From contig JAPFFF010000033.1 of the NCBI GenBank assembly GCA_039105265.1, forward strand, positions 310,001 to 374,000: 64,000 bases of DNA, read 5' to 3'. The DNA is from Tritrichomonas musculus. Lineage: Eukaryota; Parabasalia; Tritrichomonadida; Tritrichomonadidae. Below the pieces are notes generated by a model. That model saw nothing but the letters and a program-made list of their open reading frames with translations, made no database searches and was not told the origin of the DNA. A program made the translations under genes and the position numbers. Below, piece by piece: positions 30,990 to 42,294 of the stretch. Each line of letters begins with the position of its first letter. Position 1 is the first letter of the stretch.

Positions 30990-31740
30990 TTGAAAGACCA
31001 AAGGGCCTTTGCGCAAGCGAATCCCGCGAGTGGTAGAACAACTTGTTTTTTTGCCTATTTCCTCTCAATCAAATTCATCGCGAAAAAGCTGAACAAAATT
31101 TCTTCGATCCTGCCCAATGTCCCGGACCTGTCACCTAATTTTTTGAAAATCTCTAAAATCCTTCAAAATCATACCTGTTTCCTTAGGAGATTTGGCTTTA
31201 TTATTATTATTATTACTATTTCTCTTAATAAGTGTCCCCGCTGTCACCGGCAAAATTCAAACTCTTGAAAAATAAAAAAAAAAATTTGGTTCAGCTTTTC
31301 TGCCTAGCTTTTGACCCCAAAATCGCAAAATTTTTACGGAAGTTGGAGACTGCCGGCCCACTGGTTTCCCGGCCCACGCATAAATCCTATTTCCCCATAT
31401 CTAATTTCCTCGGGCAAAATCGCATTTTTTAAGTGTCACCGCCTAATCGTTTGTACTTTTTCGTTCGTATTATTTTTTGGTTCAGCTTTTTCACAAATAA
31501 CATAATAATAACAACTGATTTCCCTGGGCAAAAACGCCATTTTAAAGTGTCCCCGGCAAGATTGTTTGCATGCAAACGCCAAGTCTCGACTGGGAAAGAT
31601 TAAATATTCACAAGTAGCCACAACCCAACTAACTAGGCCTATATAATAATAATATTTAGTATCTCTTCTGCAAGGGAAAACAATATACGAAAAACAACAC
31701 GTTGCATACAAATAATGGAGAATTAATCGCTACGTATTAA
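30990..31740. repeat. GC-richer repeat block
   Basis: A patch with higher G+C contains a repeated phrase: GGGCAAAATCGCATTTTTTA plus AGTGTCACCG near 31412-31441, GGGCAAAAACGCCATTTTAA plus AGTGTCCCCGG near 31524-31553, and AAGTGTCCCCG alone near 31230. TTGGTTCAGCTTTT occurs near 31286 and 31479. No gene is supported. It may be a decayed tandem repeat of foreign origin. Confidence 0.5.
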
Positions 31741-31893
31741 TCTGCGCGAAGCGCCTTTAATTGCTTCGAATTAATCGTTGAGACAGAATGCAGGTGGGGC
31801 GTCAGCCACACCGAAATGGAGTCTCCGTGTGTGTGTGTGTGCTACTGGTGATATTGAGATGCTAAAGCCGTGTGTTTCTGTGTGTTGATGCTG

Positions 31894-32436
31894 TTAAACT
31901 TGTGGTGCATAAGTTGTAAATTGACCTGTTTCAATTTTTGCTTTCTTTTCAACGTTTATAATGCTTTCAAGATGAGTTCTATCGTTGCTAATATTAAGAA
32001 CTTCAATGTCGATATGACTTTGATGTGGTATTTTTGTGTCGATTGTTGTCTTTGTTTCAACATCCATGAATGTAAATGATGTAACAAATCGAATTAAAAA
32101 GATTTCAGAAATCGTTGTAATAGGATTAAGTGTTGAAAGATTCCTCAAAAGATCCAAATTCTTCATTGTTTGGAATATTCCTGATGCAAGATTTAAACAG
32201 CGTGGTAAAGCAACTTGAAAACAAGTGAATTGTGATGAAGCATTTTTAACAGCTTCAACAAAACAATTGCCTTGTATTTTGGATGGACAAAATCCTGATG
32301 AACTTTGAGTAATAACAGTGTGGCTTGTTTCATAAGCTGCTCTTTCTTCGATATTTTTTGTTATCCTTGCATTTACAATTTTTGCAAACAACACCTTCCA
32401 TTTCAAGTGTTCCTGCACAAAGAAAATTAAATTCAT
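31894..32436 (-). CDS. Hypothetical protein
   Basis: A 180-residue frame with ATG at 32436 and no membrane segment, signal peptide or known motif. It has a mixed, fairly normal amino-acid composition (FVTSFTFMDVETKTTIDTKI and similar), unlike random AT-rich translation, and no competing frame on the other strand is longer than about 70 codons. It lies between the GC-richer repeat block and the large divergent gene. It may be a real small gene or the end of a decayed one. Confidence 0.35.
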   Translation of the reverse strand: MNLIFFVQEHLKWKVLFAKIVNARITKNIEERAAYETSHTVITQSSSGFCPSKIQGNCFVEAVKNASSQFTCFQVALPRCLNLASGIFQTMKNLDLLRNLSTLNPITTISEIFLIRFVTSFTFMDVETKTTIDTKIPHQSHIDIEVLNISNDRTHLESIINVEKKAKIETGQFTTYAPQV

Positions 32437-32659
32437 TCGAAATTTTCAATTTATTTTCAAATTTTGAATTATTTTTATAAATTAATTTATTTCTAAAATA
32501 TACTTTTTTATGAATTAAACTAATTTATTTCAATAAAATATTAGAAAAAATACAATAAACACAATCAATTCTTCTTGATTTTTTAGACAAAAATGAAAAT
32601 GATTTTATATAATAGAAAGTTATACAAAAAATCAAAAACTTTTTCATCGCCCTATATTT

Positions 32660-35600
32660 CTAAAAGTCTTGTTCAATTACACTCGTCAAACCTTCATTAA
32701 CATTAACAGAAACTTTAATTTCTCTTATATTTTCAACTTCTTTTAAAACGTAATTTGTTTGTTTTTTAACCTTATCAGAAGCATCGATCTCAGCTATTTC
32801 ATTTCGTTTTTGAATTTTTTTAAGCATTTCGCCGAAAAGAAGATTTATTTTCTTTCTATCTTCTTTGATTTGGTTATCCATATATTCTTTGTTATATTCA
32901 TAAATAGATGTTATAACCGAATCATTAAATTTAGATTTGATTATTTCGAAAAATATGTTATGCAAAAATTTCTGATGACTTCGGATAATTTTTTCCATTT
33001 GATTTTTTGAAATGAAACTTTTATCTTTAATTAAATTTTTAATTCTATCTATATTTAATTCAGCGTTTTGCTTTAATTCTGATATAATGAATTCTCTATA
33101 TAGTAGTTGAAATAATTTTTTTCTAATTGGAATTAAATCTTGTTTATAAATTTTCCAAAATTCAATAACACATTCCGGTATATTCATTTTTATTTCTTCT
33201 AAAAGATGTCTAAAAGCTTCTTCTGCATTTTTTTCATTTAACATTAATTGTAAAAATCTTTTTTCTAATATTTCTTCAAAAATATCATTTTTTGAAAATT
33301 GTGATTTAATATATAATGAACTTATTTCTTTTAACGATATAATATCGAAATTCATTTCATTTACGCAACATTGATTTGCTTTTAATAAATAAAATGTCAT
33401 TTCTTTAATGAACATGTCGTATGTTTCTATATTATCAATATCGATTATATGATAAACAGGCTTTATTTTAAAAGAACTTAATAATTGAAGAAAATCATTA
33501 TTAGTGTTTATCACTTTAAACAATTCTGTATTGTATTCATTCTCCATATTTTTAAGGATAAAAATATTTCTTAAATCTAAATTAATACTAAGTTTAAAAA
33601 GTTTATTGCATTTTTTTAAAAAAGCGTCATTATCTTCTAAAAATATTGGAATTCTATCATAATCATATTTTTCATTTACTATTGAAGATAAGATTTTCAT
33701 ATAATTAATTTGTTCTTGAAATGTTTTTTCATTTAAAACGCAAATTATCAAAGTAGATATAAAATGAAAATATAAATTTATTTGAAAAACAATTGTTGAA
33801 AGGTTCGGTAAACTTTGTTTGATTTTAGGAATATGAAGCATTAAATATAATGGCATTATATTCTTTTTTTCATTATTAGATAAATTGTTTAGTGTTAATT
33901 CTTTTTCTAATATTGCATGTACAAATATTTGATCATTTTCATCATCAAACCTAAGAAAATTCCTATTTGTAATTTGTGACATAATTTTCAAAATATCTTC
34001 TTCACTTGAATTTGAAAAAAAAATTAATGGCATTATTGAATTTATATCGATTTTATTCGTTACTTTAAATTCTTCAAAAGAATCTGAATCAAATTTCCAT
34101 TCGTTTAAATTGTCATCATAATAGAAAATTTTGTATAATTTTACTTCGTTTTCTTGTTTTTTACTTAAAAATTTAGGATTATTAAGATCCAATTTTTTTT
34201 GTAATTTCTTTTCAATTGAAATTTTCACTACATCTCGCCAACTTTTTTTCAAATCAAATTTAATTTCATCCTGATCAAGTTTTTGTATAAAAACGCCATT
34301 TACTCTTAAGAAATTATTATCTGGTCCATTCCAATATTCATAAGAATTAGGAATTTTTTCTTTTGATTCTAACGTATTTCCTCTTTTTATTTTTTTTTTA
34401 TAATTTTCAAAAAGAAAAATGGATGACTTGAACTCTTCTCTATTTTTAGCTTTGTAAGTATAATCAAAATTATGATATTGGTCAATATTATTAATTGGAT
34501 AGGTATGCTTGGCTCTAATACTTGATAATAGAACATCAAATCTTGGAACTTTAATTGTCTTTATTTTATTTTTTGAAAAGAAAAAAATTTCAACAACATG
34601 ATAATTTAAATCGAATTGATCAAAAAAAAATTGAAGTTGATAAAAAAATGAATCTGGATAAATTTTATCTTTCTCAATAACATTCCATTGTGAAGGAGTG
34701 TAAATATTAGGCAAATTTAAATCTTCAAGATTCTGAATATATGTATCAGAAAGATCATTAATATTGCCTTTTTCTAATTTACTTAAAATTCTAGCTAAAC
34801 TTATGCTTGATCTATATAGAGAATGTTTAGATGATGAAAATTTAGTATATGAATTTGATCCAATAATGAGCAATTTTTCAATCATTTCATCGTGTGGCTT
34901 TGTAACAAAAAAAATATTTAAAAATGTAGAAAAAAATAATTTTGAAGATGCAATGCGATCTAAAGCAGTATCAAAATTAAACACAAGAACTTGAAATTTT
35001 CTCTCTTTTTTCTTAAGAAAGTTTATCACTGAAAAAATGTTATCTATATTGGAACGATATAATTTATCATTTTCTTTGTTTAAATTAACATTCTCTATTG
35101 ATGATATATTAAAAAAAATCATTACAAATCTGGCAATGAAATCATTATAGAGAATTTCTTTAAATGAATTAAAAGGTGGCGTTTTATGCACTAAAAAACT
35201 AATAGTTTTTAATAAAGATTCATCTTCATATTTTTCTTGTTCACAAAATTCAAATTCATTAGATATTTTTTCATATTCATCAACCTCATCAATTATTTCT
35301 TCGTTTGGCACAATTACTACTGAATGAATATCATTTAATAATTTATATTCATCGCTTGTAGAAACACTATCATCAATGTTTTTTGATTTTATAGTATTCT
35401 CTTGATCTATGAAATTGGAAGGATTTTTTTTGTCTTCATTTTGAATTTCATTCTTATATTTTTCTTCATCTTGGATTTTAATATTATCTTTTTCGTCAGT
35501 GACACCATTATGACCATTATTAAAAGTGTTTTCATCAATGGTTGATATAATAATAATATTATTATTTGATTCATTTGAAATTTTACCTGTATTAACAAAA

Positions 35601-36156
35601 TATCTTGATTTTCTGTTCTAATTGAATTTAAATTGATGAATAATGGAACTTTAGCTACTTCAAAATTTTTTTTCATTATATTCAAATCTTTATCATTAAT
35701 TAGTTCTATTTTGTGATCTGATAATGCATTTAAAATTAATATAAAAAATGAAGTATTCATTAAATCAGAAATATTTTTAACTTCATATTCATTTTTTTGT
35801 AATATAATATTTGATGTTTTAATAATTTCTTTTGTTGACATAGTAAAGCATAATTTAGTCAAAATTAATACGATCAAATTAGTTCTAGCATGCGTAGTAT
35901 CATAACTTGTATTAGATATTCGAAAAAAATCAATTTTTTGGCAAAGGAAATTGAAAGCTATATCATTATTTATTTTTTTATGAAATAAATTTCTAGGATT
36001 TGAGTTTATTTTAGGAATTGTATCAATATTAAAAATAATGGAAATAAAATTAGGAAAAGATAATCCATTTTCAAAGAAAGAATCAATTGACTCATCATCA
36101 TTAGAAATGCCTTTTTTGCTTAAATAATACTTTAATATTGAGAAGATTGGATCCAT
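32660..36156 (-). CDS. Large unknown protein, in two frames
   Basis: A gene of about 1160 codons, divergent from the SecA-like gene. It begins MDPIFSILKYYLSKKG at 36156; a longer frame to 36216 would start inside the palindrome and is less likely. The first frame runs to about 35592. There it shifts by one base, and the acidic linker (NGHNGVTDEKDN, SVSTSDEYKLL) and main body continue in the second frame to 32660. The body is Lys/Asn/Ile/Phe-rich and alpha-helical with no membrane segment or known motif. The frame change has no trichomonad intron signals, so it is a frameshift mutation, a sequencing error or recoding. I do not recognise the family. The paired position suggests co-function with the SecA-like protein. 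Confidence 0.55.
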
Positions 36157-36179
36157 GGTTTTTATTTTCAAAATAAATA

Positions 36180-36223
36180 TAGGCCATTGAAAATTGAAAA
36201 GCTTTTCAATTTTCAATGGCCTA
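36180..36223. promoter_or_regulatory. Perfect 44-nt palindrome between divergent starts
   Basis: The left arm TAGGCCATTGAAAATTGAAA plus AG (36180-36201) is followed immediately by its exact reverse complement (36202-36223). It sits between the start of the unknown gene (36156) and the SecA-like gene (36251). It could be a shared operator or bidirectional promoter element, or a cruciform/recombination relic. A TCAATTTTCA word in each arm faces one gene. Confidence 0.75.
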
Positions 36224-36250
36224 AAAATATATACAAATATTTGACTAGAA

Positions 36251-39200
36251 ATGCCAATTCTCGATCCATCTCTTCAACACTTTTTGATAAATAACAAAAA
36301 ATATCATTCAGATGCCTTAAACAAAGACTTTTTTTTAAGATATCTTAAAATTGCAGAATCTAACATAAATAGAAATATTAATACAATTCAAGCATCAATT
36401 CAATTTAAAGAAGATTTAATGTCTTGTTCTTCAGTAATTAGCCAAGTTTTTGGAGGAAAATATGATTTTCAAATAGATTTTAAAAATAATCCCTTAATAA
36501 ATAATTGCTATTCGTATTTGCTTGATAAAATAAATGAGAATTATACTACAAGCATATCTGAAAATCAGCAAGGATTATATTATATTTATAAAGATATTTA
36601 TAAAATGCGCTTATTTCAACCATCCACTTGCTTTTCAAAATATCATTCTTGGTATTTGACAGATACTCCTATTGCAATCTTATGTCTAGATTTCAATATC
36701 ATTAAAAGGTATTCTGAAGATTATATTTTACAATTTATAAAATTGGAAGTCGACTTAATGAAAGCATCTGGATTTACTCTTGTTATTTGTGCAAAAATAG
36801 ATTTTTTTTTATCAAAAGACTCAATGGAATTTATTTTGAAAGGGCATCAATTTGAAGAAATTCATATTAATATGGAGCATCATAGCTATTTAGATGAAAA
36901 AAAATACTTTTATAAGTTATTGGAAACAAATGAGAAACATTTATTAGATAATGGATTTTTATATTTTTATACAAATTTTTTTTTAGACAATAGATCTAAT
37001 ATACATTTGAAAGATATTAAATCAGAAAAGCGTTTTTTCCAATTAATTTATTTTTCTGATGATTTCGATAAGGCATTAAAAACAGGAACAACAGAATTTA
37101 CTAACGAATCTTTTGGTTTTAAATATGTTAGTAAACCTTTTTCATATTGCAAAACAGGATTTGATTATGAGTTTATTAGAATATTATTATGTAATGTTCC
37201 AATTTATAATAGCTCAGATGAAGAATCAGATTTAATTCCATATTCAACACCAGGTATTGGCTTTGCTTATATTAATCAAGAAGATTTCCTTAATTGTGAA
37301 GATTTTCGTGTTCATATTTTATTTGATGATATTATCAACAGAAGTTCACTTATTGAAAAATATGTTGATTTTGATGATATACATTTAATTCGACCTGATT
37401 TTTATGTAAACGATAGTTTATATCTAACACCAACAGATGCCAATACTCTGAAATCAGTTAAAAATATTCAAAATATAGCAAAAGAGAAATTAAACATAAA
37501 TTTAGGTGAATTTAAAAGAGAAAATATTTTTCATTTATTTAAAACTCAGCAAGTTATTAAAGGTTTGCAATATGTTGTTTATGCTTATCAACATTATAAA
37601 AATATTGAAAATGAAAAATTTTTAATTCATACTAATCAAGTGTTTACAGCATTAGAAGCATGCAGAATTTGTTTATATAATACCAAAAAGGATGAAAAAG
37701 GAGTTATTTATCAAGTTGAAACAGGTGAAGGAAAATCATGTATAATTCAACTAATTGCAGCTGTTCTTGCTTTATCAAATAAAACAGTTCATATTGCATC
37801 ATCTAATATAAATCTTTCAAACAGAGATTATTATGAATCATTAAATTTTTTCAAGCAACTTGATCTTGAATCAGCTGTTCTTTTACATTATAATGAGCTT
37901 CCATATATAAATTTTCAGAATTTACCTAATGATAATAATAATTATCAGAAGGAATTTTATCCAGAAAAATTCTTTGCCAAAAAATTATTTAATAATTCAT
38001 CAGGTATGAATCTCTCTGTTTGTGGAATAAAAAATCAAAATATAGTTAAAGAAAGAGCAAATATTGTTTACTCCACATTCATTAATTTTGAATGCCTATA
38101 CTTGAGATTGATGGAAATGTTTCCATCCTATACTAACAAGTATTTTAATGATTGTTCTTTGTTAATTGATGAAGCTGACTATATTTTAATTGATGAATTA
38201 ACAAATGGAACAATTTTATCTAGACCAATGAATACAAATGGTGAAGAAGTTTTATCTTATGTTTATGATTGTTATGAACAAAAAAAAGACGTTAAAAATG
38301 TTTTAAGAAATATAAAGCAAAGATGGCCAAAATGTACTGATCTTTGCGAAAATGATGTAATTGAAATGTATAAAGAAATTGATATCATTCAGCAGCCTGA
38401 ATTTACAAATGGTAAAAAATATTCAATTGAAAAAATTAATATTAAAGAAAAACGCAAAAAAAAATCTCTAAATGATATTAAAAAATCAGTTAAAAATGGA
38501 ATCAAAGATTTATTAAATAAAATACCTATTTCTAAAGATAAACAAAAGGAAGAACTTGCAGATGATTCAATTGATAATATAGAATATAAAGACGAAAGTG
38601 AAATAATAAAAGATAAAAGTAAAAAACATAACGAAAAATACATTGTGAAAGAATATAAAACAATTATCCCATTTGACTATGATCACAAAGGAATTTTAGA
38701 ACCAAATAAAGAATTTAATGGTTTTATTCAACAATTTATTGCTATTAAAGAGAAGAAAAAAAGTGGTGAAAAAGATAAATGGAAAATTAAAGATGTTTCC
38801 ATGAATTATTTATATGTTTCACATCCAATTTTTGTTAATTTATATAGTGGAGTTTGTGGTCTAACTGGAACTATTGGAAATAAATATGATAAAGAACTTC
38901 TTAAGGAAAATTACAAACTTATAACAAAAAAAATTCCAAGAAATAATCCAAATCGTCGAATTGAACTCCCAATTCTTTTATGCTCAAGCATTGAAGAGAG
39001 AAATTGGAAAATTTTAAATGAGATTGAGCAATATCATCAGAAAAGCATTCCAATTCTTGTTATTTTCAAAGATTTGAATGAAATATATTATATGTATAAT
39101 GTGCTTGTCTCAAAAGGAATTAAAAATATTAATGTTTTTGATGGAAAGGATGAAAAAATAAAACCAGATAGAATTGCTGGATTGAATGGAGCTATTTCTT

Positions 39201-40993
39201 TAGGAACAAATATTTGTGGTAGAGGAACAGACATCAAAGATCCAATAAAGCCATTACATGTTGTTGTTTCTTATTATACAGCTAATACTCGTGTAATGCA
39301 TCAAGCTTTTGGAAGAACTGCAAGGCAAGGAAAAGAAGGAACTGTAAGAGTGATATGTTTATTAAGTCAATTTATTTCACCTATTGAGACTTTTACAGAA
39401 AAATCCATCAAAGTTACGCTTAATGATTTTGATTTAAAAAATACAATGCAAATAAAGTTCATAGAAGAGTTCAGAAAAAAAAGAAAATGGATATTTGATA
39501 GCAAAATTAAATCCCAAAAAATAAAGAAAGAATATATTAAACAAATGAGAGATGCAAGAATTAATATTAACAGAATAAATGCATTTAATTATCAATATCC
39601 AATTTGTATGAGTATTCAAACATTTTTAGATATTCAAGCACAAAAAGTGTTTTCTTTGTATAATTGTCCAAATTGTAAGTATACATGGCGTCTCTTCCAA
39701 AAATATATACGTGAAATGATTCTTGAATCATGGTCTTTATTTATTGATCAGGCTGATCGAGAATATTATTTAAATTCACATCAAATTTCTTATGAAGATT
39801 TTTTAAACAATAAATTAATTAATGTCAAAGAGTGCTTGAACATGATGATTCCTCAAAAACAATTTCAAAGTGATTATGATATTGTACCTACATTTATGCA
39901 TATTTTTAAACTCGTATTGCACAAGTATGAAGATAAAGTATTAAATTCTTTTCCCAAAAAAATTTCAAATGTTTTTTCATCTATTGGATCAGATAGTTTT
40001 TGTTCTTTTTTCATTGGATTTAGACCTTATTCATTAATTAATAAATCAGGTGCACGAATCATTACACTAGGTGACAATGATCAAAAACAAAATTTCATAA
40101 TTGATCCTGAATTAAAATACATAAGAAAACAGCCAAATGGATTGAGATCAGTTTTATTAAGTATAACTGAAAAAATTGATGAAATTTTTAATAAAATATG
40201 CCAAAAAATTAACGAAGTTGTAGGAAGTTATCTTGGTTTGAGATTCTTTCTTCGAAGAACACTCGGGGGTTGTGAATTTGGTTTATGCTTTGATTTTGAG
40301 CTTGAAAATGATGATTTTCAAATAAGCAATAATTCCAATTGTATTGTTGATAAAGATCCTCTTCTCGTATTTACTATTAGTGTAAAAAGTATGGTGCCTT
40401 TATTGGCTGGAATTCTAATAATTGGCTTGGTTTATATAGCCAAAATTTCAGCAACAATTGCGCAATTTATCTCTTGTTTCAACCCTGATCTTGCTCTAAA
40501 ATTAGTCAAAAAAACAGTGAAAATTATTTTTGATAAAATAGTTAAGGAGGCAATCCAAAATCAAATTGATAGTTTTTGTAATAGAATTTATAATTTTCTT
40601 TCAAATGTTGTTTTAAAACAAATTGAGTTCATTAAGACTCGTAACAAGGATTTGGCTTTTGTTTTCAATTTATTATTAAAAATAGCAATAAATAAAGATT
40701 TCTCAAAAAGCGGTGATGCATTAAATGATCTGTTTGAGAAAAATTCATTTATTAAAATTAATGCTAATTTTTGTGATCAATCAAATTTTCAAATGAATCA
40801 TTTCCTTAAAATTGGATTCTTGCTTATGCTTGCTTTTGGTTCATTTATGGTAAACTTTCATTATAGAAGTAAAGCATTGAAATACAAAACACAGAATGTG
40901 GCAGAGAATTATGACAAAAGTATTGATCCGGATAAAACAGACCAAGCTATTTATGAAAATGGTCAATTCGTTAATGAAGAATTTTACATTTAA
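36251..40993 (+). CDS. SecA-like ATPase with C-terminal membrane segments
   Basis: A 1580-residue protein. The N-terminal 440 residues are unrecognised. The SecA-type motor follows: Walker A VETGEGKS at about 490, NIVYSTFINFECLYLR before the Walker B LLIDEADYILIDE (about 638), LTGTIGNKYDKELL (about 870), GTNICGRGTDIKDP (about 987) and FGRTARQGKEGTVR (about 1020). These match SecA NBD1/NBD2 motifs, with a Lys-rich insert at 710-810. A CPNCKYTW motif lies near 1138 and hydrophobic segments near 1380-1400 and 1517-1537. Classical SecA is bacterial or plastidial and has neither this N-terminus nor membrane spans. It is likely an ATP-driven protein-handling motor on an internal membrane; the substrate is unknown. 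The frame is intact. Confidence 0.8.
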   Translation: MPILDPSLQHFLINNKKYHSDALNKDFFLRYLKIAESNINRNINTIQASIQFKEDLMSCSSVISQVFGGKYDFQIDFKNNPLINNCYSYLLDKINENYTTSISENQQGLYYIYKDIYKMRLFQPSTCFSKYHSWYLTDTPIAILCLDFNIIKRYSEDYILQFIKLEVDLMKASGFTLVICAKIDFFLSKDSMEFILKGHQFEEIHINMEHHSYLDEKKYFYKLLETNEKHLLDNGFLYFYTNFFLDNRSNIHLKDIKSEKRFFQLIYFSDDFDKALKTGTTEFTNESFGFKYVSKPFSYCKTGFDYEFIRILLCNVPIYNSSDEESDLIPYSTPGIGFAYINQEDFLNCEDFRVHILFDDIINRSSLIEKYVDFDDIHLIRPDFYVNDSLYLTPTDANTLKSVKNIQNIAKEKLNINLGEFKRENIFHLFKTQQVIKGLQYVVYAYQHYKNIENEKFLIHTNQVFTALEACRICLYNTKKDEKGVIYQVETGEGKSCIIQLIAAVLALSNKTVHIASSNINLSNRDYYESLNFFKQLDLESAVLLHYNELPYINFQNLPNDNNNYQKEFYPEKFFAKKLFNNSSGMNLSVCGIKNQNIVKERANIVYSTFINFECLYLRLMEMFPSYTNKYFNDCSLLIDEADYILIDELTNGTILSRPMNTNGEEVLSYVYDCYEQKKDVKNVLRNIKQRWPKCTDLCENDVIEMYKEIDIIQQPEFTNGKKYSIEKINIKEKRKKKSLNDIKKSVKNGIKDLLNKIPISKDKQKEELADDSIDNIEYKDESEIIKDKSKKHNEKYIVKEYKTIIPFDYDHKGILEPNKEFNGFIQQFIAIKEKKKSGEKDKWKIKDVSMNYLYVSHPIFVNLYSGVCGLTGTIGNKYDKELLKENYKLITKKIPRNNPNRRIELPILLCSSIEERNWKILNEIEQYHQKSIPILVIFKDLNEIYYMYNVLVSKGIKNINVFDGKDEKIKPDRIAGLNGAISLGTNICGRGTDIKDPIKPLHVVVSYYTANTRVMHQAFGRTARQGKEGTVRVICLLSQFISPIETFTEKSIKVTLNDFDLKNTMQIKFIEEFRKKRKWIFDSKIKSQKIKKEYIKQMRDARININRINAFNYQYPICMSIQTFLDIQAQKVFSLYNCPNCKYTWRLFQKYIREMILESWSLFIDQADREYYLNSHQISYEDFLNNKLINVKECLNMMIPQKQFQSDYDIVPTFMHIFKLVLHKYEDKVLNSFPKKISNVFSSIGSDSFCSFFIGFRPYSLINKSGARIITLGDNDQKQNFIIDPELKYIRKQPNGLRSVLLSITEKIDEIFNKICQKINEVVGSYLGLRFFLRRTLGGCEFGLCFDFELENDDFQISNNSNCIVDKDPLLVFTISVKSMVPLLAGILIIGLVYIAKISATIAQFISCFNPDLALKLVKKTVKIIFDKIVKEAIQNQIDSFCNRIYNFLSNVVLKQIEFIKTRNKDLAFVFNLLLKIAINKDFSKSGDALNDLFEKNSFIKINANFCDQSNFQMNHFLKIGFLLMLAFGSFMVNFHYRSKALKYKTQNVAENYDKSIDPDKTDQAIYENGQFVNEEFYI

Positions 40994-41187
40994 AATGTTT
41001 TTTATGAATAAATTGTAAAAAAAAAAAAAAAGATGATATTTGAATTCACTCAAGTGAAGTTACAGCATCAATAAGAATTTGAATATTTAAAATTGATCAA
41101 CTTTTGTTTTTGGAATGCTTTCTACCTTTCTATTTTGTCATATTAACTTTATTTACAGATAGTAAAAAAAGTTATAAATAAAAAAAA

Positions 41188-41753
41188 TTAATTTTTGTAT
41201 TTATAAATTTTAATGCGTTTAACTTCCATTGATTTTAATTTTCCTTCATCAATTTCATTTGGAACTGACAAGATTATATTCTTTTCATTTTCGTTGATTG
41301 GTTTAGAATGTTTATTGCCTTTAACAGGCATAACTGTTATTGTTCCTTCATTAAGAACCCATAATTTTTCATTTGGAAAAAGGTCCATATTAAATAAACT
41401 TAGATCATAATCTTCTATTTCTTTCCCCTTAACAATAACATCTTCAGAAAGAAGTAATTTTGCATTTGGACCGTTATAAATCGATTTCAATAAAATATCA
41501 GTAATCAGATATTAAATTACACCAAAATTGTAAATTGGGAAAGAGCTGCTTATTTTAATTGAATTATTTCTGAGTATCATTTCTGCATTTTCATGAACGA
41601 TAACTTTTTTCAAAAGCAACGATGAATTACTCATTAAATTAAATCTTAATCCACTTGGAATTTCAAGTTCTATTAATTCATTAAATTTAATGTTTATATC
41701 TGCATATCCTTTAATATTTTTAAACTTTTTACTTTAGAATTTGGCGTATTTGA
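41188..41753 (-). pseudogene. Unknown gene remnant, beta-rich
   Basis: A minus-strand frame with an in-frame TAA near 41513. It contains FNELIELEIPSGLRFNLMSN, LLLKKVIVHENAEMILRNNS, then after the stop GPNAKLLLSEDVIVKGKEIE, LWVLNEGTITVMPVKGN and a basic end. The regular spacing of short hydrophobic strands suggests a beta-helix or other solenoid-like surface protein. It has no start. I do not recognise the family. Confidence 0.45.
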
Positions 41754-41900
41754 TTATAAGAAAATATAAGAAGAAGGCTCCCAGAACCACTGTTTCAATA
41801 AATTCTAATGATGGAACTTTTGATGTGATTTTTCATTTTCTGCTGTTTTTAATCGTCCTCAAATTAAAAATATTACCATTTTCATCGATTTTGTTTTATT
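41734..41900 (-). pseudogene. C-terminal TM tail of a lost gene
   Basis: A minus-strand frame ends in VPSLEFIETVVLGAFFLYFL plus IIKYAKF, a single membrane anchor with a short basic tail, and is interrupted upstream by a TGA. It resembles the tail of a type I surface protein. It lies just outside the Polinton left end at 41993. Confidence 0.4.
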
Positions 41901-42116
41901 TTAGTTTTTTTCTTCCGCTAGTTATAATCAACAAAGAAAATTATAAAATTATTCATTATTGTTCCATTCATGTGACAAAAAGCTCTTGGTTTAGTAGTAT
42001 ATAAATGGCGTGATTTCTTAACGTCCCTATCGGTCCGTTAACAACCCACGCCATTTGGCCGCTGTGTAGTCATTTTTGAGAGCTCATTATCGTGGATAAC
42101 AAACATATTGAAACCA

Positions 42117-42175
42117 TTTGTGAAGGTCATTTTTTGTGAAGGTCATTTTTTGTGAAGGTCATTTGTGAAGGTCAT
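42117..42175. repeat. TTTGTGAAGGTCATT tandem repeat
   Basis: Four copies of a 14-20 bp unit (TTTGTGAAGGTCATT, two of them with extra T) lie about 120 bp inside the Polinton left end, followed by an inverted CTCACAAATT/AATTTGTGAG-like pair near 42195-42213. These are subterminal repeats, perhaps protein-binding sites. Confidence 0.6.
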
Positions 42176-42294
42176 TGACTGCTTTCAGCAGGCCCTCACA
42201 ATTTATTTGTGAGTGAATGGTTTACACGAATGAAACTTTTTCAATGAGCTCATACAATTTTAAAGTTATTGAAAAAAAAAAGGTAAGTCAAGGA

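Noticed and set aside
31436-31711. 91-codon minus-strand frame
   Set aside because: Crosses the repeat block, Cys/Tyr-rich without pattern, and no promoter seen.
41741-42004. 87-codon plus-strand hydrophobic frame reaching into the Polinton end
   Set aside because: It spans the element boundary at 41993 and is opposite a better minus-strand membrane-tail remnant.
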